Source: Acinetobacter lwoffii (lineage in GTDB: Bacteria > Pseudomonadota > Gammaproteobacteria > Pseudomonadales > Moraxellaceae). From it: a stretch of DNA of 32,997 bases. The position numbers and the translations under genes were made by a program. Where the stretch lies: the NCBI RefSeq assembly GCF_024129355.1, contig NZ_JAMXXP010000034.1, positions 1 to 32,997 of the forward strand, written 5' to 3'. A model generated the notes under the pieces. It saw nothing but the letters and a program-made list of their open reading frames with translations. It was not told where the DNA came from and ran no database searches. Position 1 is the first letter of the stretch, and the number at the start of each line of letters is the position of its first letter. This document shows, piece after piece, positions 17,157-24,500 of this stretch.

Positions 17157-18428
17157 ATGACAGACGATCCTCAACTCTCCCTCAAGGAATATCTTGCTAC
17201 GGTTCAGGAAGTGGTCAAACTCACTTTCGATACACCAGTATGGGTCAAAGCCGAAATTCGCAATCTAAGTATTAAAGCCGGCCATTATTATCTGGAGCTG
17301 GCAGAAAAAGAAGCCGATAGCGATCAGGTGATTGCCAGTTGCCGAGCAACCATCTGGAAATTTAGTGCCCAGAAAATTGTCACGCAGTTTGAACGTGAAA
17401 GCGGGATTGAGCTGAGTCGTGATCTGAAAGTGCTGATTAAAGTCAAAGCTAATTTCGATCCGCAATATGGCTTTTCTTTAAATATTGTCGAGATTGATTC
17501 GGGCTATACCTTAGGAGATATTGCCCGGCGTTATCAGCAGATTGTTGAGCGGTTGACGACTGAAGGACTGATTCAGCGCAATAGAAACTTGCCCAGCCCT
17601 TTTGACTTGAACCGGATTCTGGTGATTGCTCCCGAAAATGCAGCAGGCCTCGGAGATTTCAAAAAAGATGCCGATGCACTACAGCGTGCGCAGGTGTGTG
17701 AGTTTGTCTATTACAATGCGACTTTTCAGGGAAATACCGCCCCGCAAAGTATTATGTACAGTCTGGCACAAGCGCTCAAACAATGGGCTCAGACCTATAA
17801 CACTGCCCCGGATCTGATTGTGATTATACGAGGGGGTGGCGCAGTCAATGATCTGGCTTATTTGAATGATTATGATCTGGCTGCCCTGCTTTGCAAGCGT
17901 TCGGTGCCGGTATGGGTCGGCATCGGGCATGAAAAAGACCGTACCATTCTGGATGAGATTGCGCATCGCTCCTTTGATACTCCGAGTAAAGTCATTGCAG
18001 GAATCCGCAATCATATCTTTGAACTAACCCAGGATGTCCTGAATTATCTACAGCGCATTCAGCGTTTATCCCAGCAACAGATTCAAGCTTATCAAAATCA
18101 GAATGATCAATTTTTGAAACTGATTCAAAGTCTGGCCAACAACCAGATTATGGATGCGCTGCAACGTCTGCAACAGATCAAGGCCAATACTACCAGTCTG
18201 GCCCAGCAGCATACCCAGCTGATTAATCAGCAGCTTGATGCCCTGATGCGGGAAACGCTACTACAAAATCCTAAACATGTTTTATCCAAGGGTTATGCCA
18301 TCGTGCGCCAGCAAGAACATGTGGTTGCCTCTATTCAACAGATTCAGTCCAGCGATCTGGTTGAAGTCGAATTACATGACGGCATTTTTTCAGCACAACT
18401 TATACAGGTACTTCCTCATGAATCATGA
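17157..18428 (+). CDS. xseA: Exodeoxyribonuclease VII large subunit
   Basis: XseA forms the exonuclease VII filament with several XseB subunits and cuts single-stranded DNA from both ends. The protein is 423 aa from the ATG at 17157. The N-terminal OB fold (about 10-110) carries LSLKEYLATVQEVV and VWVKAEIRNLS. The catalytic domain contains NLPSPFDLNRILVIAPENA and the conserved VIIRGGGAVNDLAYLNDYDLA (IRGGG about residues 224-228). GIGHEKDRTILDEIAHRSFDTPSKV follows, and then a long coiled coil (about 290-380) that carries XseB. A TTG eight codons upstream (17133) keeps the frame open, but neither start has a good Shine-Dalgarno sequence. It overlaps xseB by 11 bp, so translation is probably coupled. 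Confidence 0.93.
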   Translation: MTDDPQLSLKEYLATVQEVVKLTFDTPVWVKAEIRNLSIKAGHYYLELAEKEADSDQVIASCRATIWKFSAQKIVTQFERESGIELSRDLKVLIKVKANFDPQYGFSLNIVEIDSGYTLGDIARRYQQIVERLTTEGLIQRNRNLPSPFDLNRILVIAPENAAGLGDFKKDADALQRAQVCEFVYYNATFQGNTAPQSIMYSLAQALKQWAQTYNTAPDLIVIIRGGGAVNDLAYLNDYDLAALLCKRSVPVWVGIGHEKDRTILDEIAHRSFDTPSKVIAGIRNHIFELTQDVLNYLQRIQRLSQQQIQAYQNQNDQFLKLIQSLANNQIMDALQRLQQIKANTTSLAQQHTQLINQQLDALMRETLLQNPKHVLSKGYAIVRQQEHVVASIQQIQSSDLVEVELHDGIFSAQLIQVLPHES

Positions 18429-18612
18429 TACTTTGAGCTTCCAACAAGGCTATGACATCTTGAAAAAGAATGCGGAATTGCTCGAATCTCAGCAAGAACC
18501 GGATATTGATAACTTGATGAAAATCGTGGAAGAATCCATGACCGCCTATAAAGCTTGCAAGGCACGGGTTGAAGCGGTTCAAACTGCGTTAAATGATACT
18601 TTTAAAGATTAA
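18418..18612 (+). CDS. xseB: Exodeoxyribonuclease VII small subunit
   Basis: This 64-aa protein is the small subunit of exonuclease VII. It begins MNHDTLSFQQGYDILKKNAE and has the family features of a short helical protein with a conserved YDILKKN motif and DIDNLMKIVEESM. The start at 18418 lies inside the end of xseA (11-bp overlap), and AGGT is 9 nt upstream. The longer frame that runs upstream in this phase is the wrong reading of xseA. A terminator follows. Confidence 0.93.
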   Translation: MNHDTLSFQQGYDILKKNAELLESQQEPDIDNLMKIVEESMTAYKACKARVEAVQTALNDTFKD

Positions 18613-18666
18613 TTGGATGTCATTTCAAATATTAGCTTAGACTATTCTGCTAGATTGAGTTGACAT

Positions 18667-18696
18667 AAAAGCTCTCATTCATGGGGGCTTTTTTAT
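18667..18696 (+). terminator. Intrinsic terminator of xseA-xseB
   Basis: AAAGCTC (18668-18674) pairs with GGGCTTT (18685-18691), with one G-U pair, and is followed by a T run. It lies 55 nt behind xseB. Confidence 0.75.
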
Positions 18697-18810
18697 TAAG
18701 TGAAAAAAATCATTTCAATGACTATTTAAATTTTCTAGATGGGGATTTTGATCAATCCGCTCAATTCTAAATGGGAAATATTGTATTTTCATTCTCATCC
18801 ACCAGACGAT

Positions 18811-18839
18811 AAAAAGCCCAATATTGAATTGGGCTTTTT
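18811..18839. terminator. Bidirectional terminator beside the acidic 66-aa gene
   Basis: AAAAAGCCCAAT (18811-18822) and ATTGGGCTTTTT (18828-18839) form a 12-bp perfect stem with a 5-nt loop and T runs on both strands. It adjoins the stop codon of the minus-strand gene at 18841. Confidence 0.85.
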
Positions 18840-18840
18840 A

Positions 18841-19041
18841 TTACTCTTCAATTTCTATAGGATCACCGTCTTCAGGGCGAATATGACGCGTCCCATCATC
18901 CGCAGGATCAACACTAGAACCATCTTTGGTAATAGCATTGTACATTTCATCCTCTTTCTTATCATCGATAAATTCTTCATCTTCGAAATCTTGAGGCTCA
19001 CTATCGTCGTCAAAGTTCAAAGGCTTTTCTTCATTTATCAT
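18841..19041 (-). CDS. Very acidic small protein, unknown function
   Basis: I do not recognise this 66-aa protein. About 40% of its residues are Asp or Glu, mainly in DDDSEPQDFEDEEFID and EDGDPIEIEE, so it is probably disordered and strongly negative. There is no signal peptide. The start codon has GGAT 5 nt upstream, which is weak. A bidirectional terminator touches its stop codon. Such acidic proteins can mimic DNA, but nothing here supports a specific role. It opens a 2.7-kb stretch of tiny minus-strand genes and structured non-coding sequence. Confidence 0.7.
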   Translation of the reverse strand: MINEEKPLNFDDDSEPQDFEDEEFIDDKKEDEMYNAITKDGSSVDPADDGTRHIRPEDGDPIEIEE

Positions 19042-19173
19042 GGCGATCCATCACTTATTTAACCAATAAAATATCATGCTCAAATATTTGAAAGATTCAT
19101 TCAAGAGTCAACGATGATCATTTGTGTAACTGAATAAACACAATAGTCATTGGAACATTACTTTTCTATCGAC

Positions 19174-19201
19174 AAAAAAATGCCTCCTTAGGGAAGGAGG
19201 C
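19174..19201 (-). terminator. Minus-strand intrinsic terminator 1 of the gene-free stretch
   Basis: GCCTCCTT (19182-19189) and AAGGAGGC (19194-19201) form an 8-bp stem with a 4-nt loop. Seven T follow on the minus strand. The stem itself contains the sequences AAGGAGG and CCTCC. No gene on the minus strand ends within 400 bp upstream, so it must end a non-coding transcript. Confidence 0.75.
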
Positions 19202-19297
19202 TGAAATTGGAAAGAAACTACAGCGATAGAATCTATTCATGAATTATATATAAACTTATAATTTATACATTAGCATAATATTACATTAATTTTTCAA

Positions 19298-19408
19298 TTA
19301 AAAAGCCCGCTTACTCTTTCAAATAAGCGGGCTAGTGCTGTAGTCATTTTCTTCGTATTATTTGCGTCTTCTTGTTTTCGCAAAATGACTATAGCACTGT
19401 GAATTTAT
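19298..19408 (-). ncRNA. Candidate small RNA with a long stem-loop and terminator
   Basis: On the minus strand AGTGCTATAGTCATTTT (19398-19382) pairs with 19350-19334 at 16 of 17 positions around a 31-nt A-rich loop. The loop side TTTGCG can also pair with CGCAAA, giving an alternative fold. Directly next to this stem is a 10-bp terminator stem (19304-19313 with 19324-19333) with a T run. A -10-like TATACT (19415-19420) would start transcription near 19408, giving about 110 nt; no clear -35 is seen. There is no ORF. I infer an independent small RNA; a cis-acting element of a longer transcript is the alternative. Family unknown. Confidence 0.5.
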
Positions 19409-19489
19409 CAATAAAGTATAGGGAGTATTAATAAACTGTTTTCTTACATTTGCTTTAAGTTACTTTTCGTTCAATAAGCTGTACATATT

Positions 19490-19568
19490 AAAAAAGCCCA
19501 TCTTTCGATGGGCCTTCCCCTTTATCACTTTTGCGCTGATTCAGGCATGTTGTCAAAGTGGGCAACAA
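19490..19568 (-). ncRNA. Candidate structured RNA or 3' end with terminator
   Basis: On the minus strand a terminator (GCCCATC 19496-19502 with GATGGGC 19507-19513, GAAA loop, T run) is preceded by CACTTT/AAAGTG (19555-19560 with 19526-19531) and by an overlapping GTTGT/CAAC hairpin near 19549-19567. It lies 105-180 nt behind the stop codon of the 95-aa gene, so it may be that gene's 3' end rather than a separate RNA. The start is unknown. Confidence 0.4.
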
Positions 19569-19672
19569 CTAGAGAATAAGCAAGCTATTGATAAAAATAT
19601 ATAAATAGACCATTAGTATAAAAAAAACTATGCTTGTTAAATTGATTGACGATTTTAACCTTCAACGACACC

Positions 19673-19960
19673 TTATAGCTGACTTAATTTGCTAGACATA
19701 TAAGTTAAAAATAACGTCTTATCCTGAAAATCAGGCATTTCAAACACCCAAAAAATGTAATTTTTAGATCTCAATTTAAGTTTTACATTCACGGCCTTTA
19801 CTTGAATTATTACATCCTCATGCTGCATTTCTGCGAATAATTCTAAAATCAGCGCAAAGAATCTCAGTTTGTTGACTGTGTTGTATTTTGTTGGTTTATA
19901 TATTCTCAAGGCTTCAGAATATATAAGCTCGCACCATTCATTTCCATCTTCATCATCCAT
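19673..19960 (-). CDS. Hypothetical protein, 95 aa
   Basis: I do not recognise this protein. It begins MDDEDGNEWCELIYSEALRI, has a hydrophobic helix (LRFFALILELFAEM) and ends EMPDFQDKTLFLTYMSSKL. The end resembles the C-terminus of the 89-aa protein encoded at 20418-20687 (SMPEFSNKENFLNWIDTQI), so the two may be distant relatives. There is no signal peptide. GAGAG lies 5 nt before the start codon. AT content is high. The possible terminator is at 19490-19513. Confidence 0.6.
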   Translation of the reverse strand: MDDEDGNEWCELIYSEALRIYKPTKYNTVNKLRFFALILELFAEMQHEDVIIQVKAVNVKLKLRSKNYIFWVFEMPDFQDKTLFLTYMSSKLSQL

Positions 19961-20070
19961 TAGCTCTCATTTAATTATTTAAAATAGATCACGAGGTAGG
20001 TTTATAACATGGTGGCTATAATTAAACTGCTTTTAATCTGAATATTAAAATTATAAATTTTTAGAAAATA

Positions 20071-20096
20071 AAAAAGCCCATCTTCCGATGAGCCTT
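20071..20096 (-). terminator. Intrinsic terminator of the 46-aa gene
   Basis: On the minus strand GCTCATC pairs with GATGGGC (one G-U pair) around a GGAA loop, followed by at least five T. The sequence agrees with 19491-19516 at 24 of 26 bases, so the two terminators are copies of one another. It lies about 25 nt behind the stop codon of the 46-aa gene. Confidence 0.7.
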
Positions 20097-20119
20097 TTTG
20101 GAAAATATATCGTGAAGAA

Positions 20120-20260
20120 CTAAGCTGCAAATTCTTGCAGTACAAATCGTTTTACACTTTCATCAAAGTCAGGTTTTGAAAGAGCAAGCTTGCCATTTTT
20201 CATAGTTTTATAACAATAACTCGCTGCTACTCCCATACCAACCAAAGTCAACAACTTCAT
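20120..20260 (-). CDS. Small single-helix membrane protein, 46 aa
   Basis: This gene is too short for most gene finders. The minus strand reads MKLLTLVGMGVAASYCYKTM, a membrane helix of about residues 3-18. A soluble tail follows that contains NGKLALSKPDFDESVKRF and ends EFAA. AGAGGTGAGC precedes the start codon, a good ribosome site, and a terminator follows 25 nt behind the stop. Helix, ribosome site and terminator together make it a credible gene of unknown function, perhaps anchored in the inner membrane with its tail in the cytoplasm. Confidence 0.65.
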   Translation of the reverse strand: MKLLTLVGMGVAASYCYKTMKNGKLALSKPDFDESVKRFVLQEFAA

Positions 20261-20417
20261 TGCTCACCTCTTTACTGGGAAGATTTGAATACAAAGTTAT
20301 CATTCAAATTTGTAGTTTTCCAACTCAGTTTCGATTGTTTTCTGTACTACATGTTAATGAATGTATGAATAATAAATGAAAACCTGCCGCATGCTGCGTT
20401 TGCTTAAAGTCCTTCAA

Positions 20418-20687
20418 CTAGTGGTTAATTTGCGTATCTATCCAGTTAAGGAAATTTTCCTTATTACTGAATTCTGGCATAGACCCTAAATTTATAGTCT
20501 CTTTAGCCCCAAATTTTCCAGCGACAGTATTCGGTGCTTGAACTCTGAAATCCAGAGGATCACTTTCATGTAGAGTTCTAAAATATTCTACCGCTTTATC
20601 AAATTCACTTTTATCCTTAAAACCTGGTCGTTCCTTTAAAAAGTCATAAACTTGTTCTAGAGCTGGTAGATAATTATTTTTAGGCAT
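20418..20687 (-). CDS. Hypothetical protein, 89 aa
   Basis: I do not recognise this 89-aa protein. It begins MPKNNYLPALEQVYDFLKER and continues with a helical segment (FDKAVEYFRTLHES), then VQAPNTVAGKFGAKETINLG. Its end (SMPEFSNKENFLNWIDTQI) resembles that of the 95-aa protein nearby. It is soluble, without a signal peptide. The ribosome site is weak (AGAGAA, 5 nt from the start). No terminator of good form was found; a GC-rich imperfect inverted repeat (CGCATGCTGCG region, 20388-20400) is the closest candidate. Confidence 0.65.
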   Translation of the reverse strand: MPKNNYLPALEQVYDFLKERPGFKDKSEFDKAVEYFRTLHESDPLDFRVQAPNTVAGKFGAKETINLGSMPEFSNKENFLNWIDTQINH

Positions 20688-20827
20688 TCTGTTTTCTCTA
20701 AAATAATGAGTTTTATGATAAAGACCTATTTTGAATGAATAATGATAAGAATATTCCCTTATTTCTTAGAGTTTATGTAAATTATGATGATTTGAGAGTT
20801 AAATCTAAATTCTGGAGTAAGCTGATA

Positions 20828-20857
20828 AAAAATGAGCGTAAACATACACTCATTTTT
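20828..20857. terminator. Bidirectional terminator, stronger on the minus strand
   Basis: AAAAATGAG (20828-20836) and CTCATTTTT (20849-20857) form a 9-bp stem with a 12-nt loop. Six T follow on the minus strand, five on the plus. On the minus strand it would end the transcript of the 67-aa gene or of the RNA at 20858-20995. Confidence 0.7.
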
Positions 20858-20995
20858 ACTACATTTTCTGATGCATGCTTAACTGACCCGCATTGCTTTA
20901 AAATAAGGTCTATTTTATTGAACAAAGTGCAAATGTCGGCTGCTCTATCAGTAAAGATCAGATGCACTTTAAATGCGCCACTTTAAGGTTCAAGC
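20858..20995 (-). ncRNA. Candidate structured RNA or 3' region behind the 67-aa gene
   Basis: On the minus strand, immediately after the stop codon of the 67-aa gene, AAAGTGCA and TGCACTTT (20928-20935 with 20963-20970) are complementary. AAAATA/TATTTT (about 20897-20916) and GACC/GGTC pairs also occur, and a terminator closes the region. It has no convincing ORF on either strand. A plus-strand 83-aa frame runs through the hairpins but has no ribosome site and unlikely composition. It may be a small RNA or a long 3' untranslated end. Confidence 0.35.
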
Positions 20996-21199
20996 CTAAT
21001 TAACGCTATGAATATCAAGTTCATCATTGGTGGTCAATACAACAGAAGCCAAAATTGGAATGCCCAAAATGAAAGGTACAGCGAAAATCCATAGAACTAT
21101 GGTTACATCCGGTTTAAAGAAAAATTGAATGGCGAATGCAGTCAAAATAAGTACAGAAAATAGAATCGCAGCAAAACGGATGATAAATTTAGTCGACAT
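20996..21199 (-). CDS. Small two-helix membrane protein, 67 aa
   Basis: I do not recognise this protein. It begins MSTKFIIRFAAILFSVLILT, a membrane helix of about residues 5-28, and has a second helix at about 34-56 (IVLWIFAVPFILGIPILASVVL). A short polar tail (TTNDELDIHSVN) ends it. AAGAG lies about 9 nt before the start codon. It is probably an inner-membrane protein. Codon use is like its AT-rich neighbours. Its transcript probably ends at the terminator at 20828-20857. Confidence 0.7.
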   Translation of the reverse strand: MSTKFIIRFAAILFSVLILTAFAIQFFFKPDVTIVLWIFAVPFILGIPILASVVLTTNDELDIHSVN

Positions 21200-21488
21200 G
21201 CGAAGATGCTCTTATGCGTGAAATCGTATTTTCAATATACACCTATTTTTATTATGGGTTTATTGATTTTCAGTCTGTTATTGCATATTTTAATTGATTT
21301 TCTATATGTGATAGCTGAATTATACGATGATCAGTTTTCTTCATCCTGAAGTCTCATCCTAAATTCTTTCTCTACTCGTAACTCTATTGTCATATATGTA
21401 TAGGGATTGAATTTAGAGATCAATGCTTCTGCGGACTAATATATCAATCTACTTTATAGCCAATAAAATCTGTGTGCTGTCTCAAATT
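21200..21488. other. Gap with no gene seen
   Basis: The stretch before the tamB terminator is AT-rich. I find neither an ORF that I would call nor a strong hairpin. It must hold the promoter of the 67-aa gene, but no hexamer pair stood out. Confidence 0.4.
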
Positions 21489-21516
21489 AAAAAAGCCCTA
21501 AAATTAGGGCTTTTTT
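21489..21516. terminator. Bidirectional terminator of the tamA-tamB operon
   Basis: AAAAAAGCCCTA (21489-21500) and TAGGGCTTTTTT (21505-21516) form a 12-bp perfect stem with a 4-nt loop and T runs on both strands. It lies 8 bp behind the tamB stop codon. Confidence 0.9.
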
Positions 21517-21523
21517 ATTCGGA

Positions 21524-24500
21524 TTAGAATCGCCAGTTATAGAACAAGTCAATCGCACGCTCTAAAGACTGACTCGCTTCCAGATACAGTCGCTGATTTA
21601 CCTGATAACGTAAAGTCAGCTTATTCACTGGTGTGAATACCCCGACCCCATAGCGAAGATATAAATCAGGCGTAATATAACCAGTCACAGAAACCTGGGT
21701 ATCATCTCCTGTACCTTGAGCATCCAGAGCTAGACCAGTTAAGCCAAAACTGCGCCCGATCTGGTTGGTCAGTGCGCGGGTGCTACCCAAGCCCAGACTA
21801 ATCCCCGCAGCAGCGATCGTATTATTCACATCGGATCTAAATCCTTCAGCCTGGCTTAAACCAGATACACCCTCATTAACACGACCGGTAATCAAGGCAT
21901 TCAAGGCTTCCTGTTCTGACAAGCCCGCATCATTATAAATCTGAATACTTGGACTCGATGCCGTCCCTGTTACCCGTACCCCGACCGTACTACCCTGAAC
22001 CGATTTATTAGCATCAATGTCCAGTGTCGGATTGGTAAGTTCACCATTAAAACGGGCGATAGCACGATTCAGGTCCAGACTTTGGCCATAGGCTTCGATT
22101 TTCACTCGTTGTGATACCCCAATTGCACCATTGGCACGCATTGCGGTTTCCAGACCACGCTGTGACAGATTGACTCGACCCAAGAGTGGAATACGACTGT
22201 CAAAGCCCTGGAAGATGACCTGATTCCCTAAAGAAACAGCGACATCTGCCCGGATATCCCAAGGACGTGCCGACTTCAAGATCGCCAGCTGATCATCACC
22301 TTCATGTACGACACGTACATCTGAAGATAAACCGACTACAGGTTCTGAGGCTTCAGGCATTGAAATCAGCGCACGCGGTACATCGACTGTGCCACTCAGA
22401 CTCAGTTTTTTATTAAATGGATACATGTCCAAAGTCAAATCAGGTGTCACTACAGCGGTAATTAATGGGGCCTGACGAATCAACAGATTATCACCTTGCA
22501 GTTTTAACTGCACTCGCGGATCACCTTTCCAGTCGACCGATCCGGTTAATTTACCCACACCACGACCACTGTTAAATGCGCCATTGATACTGGCAGAATT
22601 CTGACGTATGGATGAATACAGTTGTACATTGGTCAGATTCACCGGCAAGGAGATCATGCTAATCGAAGCATCTTTAACCCGAACCTCACCTTCAAGCAAA
22701 GGATCTGTTAAAGTTCCGCTAATTTTTCCGGCATAAGATAATATCCCGTCCAGATTACGGATGTCCTGAATAAATGGCTTAAAGACCTTGAGCTGTACCT
22801 GGTTAAAGGCTATTTCACCACGCATCGGTTTACTGTCACGATATGGATCAATGATGACATTGGCATAGCCGGTTCCGATATCTGGTGTTTTGACATCCAG
22901 ACGAAGCTGCAAGCCATCTGCCACACTTTTTGCGACCAACCCGACTTCATCATATTTGAGTGTAGAGCCCAAATAATCTGGATCCTCAGAAGATAAGCCT
23001 ACCACACCATTACGCGTCACCAGACGTGCATCGATTTTAGGTTTAGCGCCTTGCGCCCAGGCAGCCTTGGCATAACCATTGACTTTACCCGTCAACGCCA
23101 ATCCATCAGGCAGGAATGCACTGAAATCTTCCAGATCAAGGTTTTGGGTAATAAAAGAGGCACTGCCACGGGTTTTATTAACCCGAATCGGCTGATCAAA
23201 ACATAGCTGGCTTTGCTGACTCATCCAGCAATGAGCACCGATGAACAGATCCGATTGAGCACTGTTATAAATCACTGCTGCATTTTGACGCTGTACCAGA
23301 CGGGCGCGTAAAGAGTCGAAATCACCTTTTTGAATCTGACCCAGCCAGTTATTTTGAGCATTAAAGCCACCAGCGAGCTGCACAAAGAATTTTGACAGGC
23401 GGTTTTCTGCCTGCACTTTGAGAATGTGCGCAGCACGGGTACCGGCCAATGATATCTCACCGCGTACAATCTCGCGTGAACCACTACGCAGGCGATCCAT
23501 AGTTGCGGTCAATAAAGTTGGTGTGCTTTGCGATGTTGGCAACTGTCCGCGAACACGAACTTTCTGCACGCTAAACAGGTTTTTAAAAGCAAAATTATCG
23601 ATAGATAGATTAGCTGAAGCCTGCAATCGTGGCTGCGCCTGCATATTGATATAGCCCTGCGCACGACCTCTTAAGCCCGGATACAATTCAAACAGGGCCG
23701 GCGCATTCACTTTTAGTTGGAGGTTTTGTGCATTACCGGTCGCCTGAATCTGGTTGCTGGCATAAGACAGGAACAAGTTATTGGCTTCAAACTGCTGTGG
23801 TACAAAACCACGCTGGTTTGAATTAATGATGACCGATAAATTACCCTTGCCACGTACCGGTTTGTTATTCAGCATACCGGCCAGATTCAAGCGTTGAATC
23901 TGAATGCGTTTTAAGGCATCTGACCACACCCCTTGAGTTTGCACATTGCCTGACAATTCACCTTTCAGTTTGGCATTAAAATATTGCGGCTTAAAGCGGA
24001 TTAAGGATGCGTTGATATCCCAGCCAATGCCATTCGCCAGATTGACCAGACCGTTGGCATTAATCTTGCCAGCCACACCATCATGACGAAATTCATTTAT
24101 CTTCAACATTTCTGGTGTGCCTGAAACGCGCAGTTTCAGCATACCCTGACTGGCTTTAAGCTGGCTGGCATTTAAAGCACCATCATAATTGACCGCATAA
24201 CCTTTAAAACCACCACCCGCTTTTTCATTATGGAATAACAAGGCAATGGTGCTGTTTCCGGTCAAACGTACGGTTTCATTTTGCTCCGCTAGTCGTCCGG
24301 TCAGGTCGACACTATTCAGTTTAATAATCTGCTGATTCGGTTGCGCATAACCATTGGCTTTAACCTGGCCATTCAAACGATCTACCGGTGAAGCTGCGGC
24401 AATAGTTTGGGTATTCAAATTTTTGGCATTTAATACCGCGGTCCATTTTAACTGACGTTTTTCCTGTGGCAGTTCAATCCGTGCATTGCCGCTTAAGCTG

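Larger units (their letters stand above)
19042..19672. other. Gene-free stretch with three minus-strand terminators
   Basis: This stretch of 631 bases has no ORF I can support. It holds three hairpins, each followed by a T run on the minus strand only (19175-19201, 19298-19333, 19490-19513), one of which adjoins a longer stem. I read it as a small-RNA locus or as long structured 3' ends; the separate entries give the details. Confidence 0.6.

Noticed and set aside
18277..18417. Upstream extension of xseB in frame
   Set aside because: It overlaps xseA in another phase; the family start is MNHDTLSF at 18418.
20735..20986. Plus-strand 83-aa ORF
   Set aside because: It has no Shine-Dalgarno sequence, runs through a terminator and other hairpins, and has a composition unlike a folded protein; a structured minus-strand RNA explains the region better.
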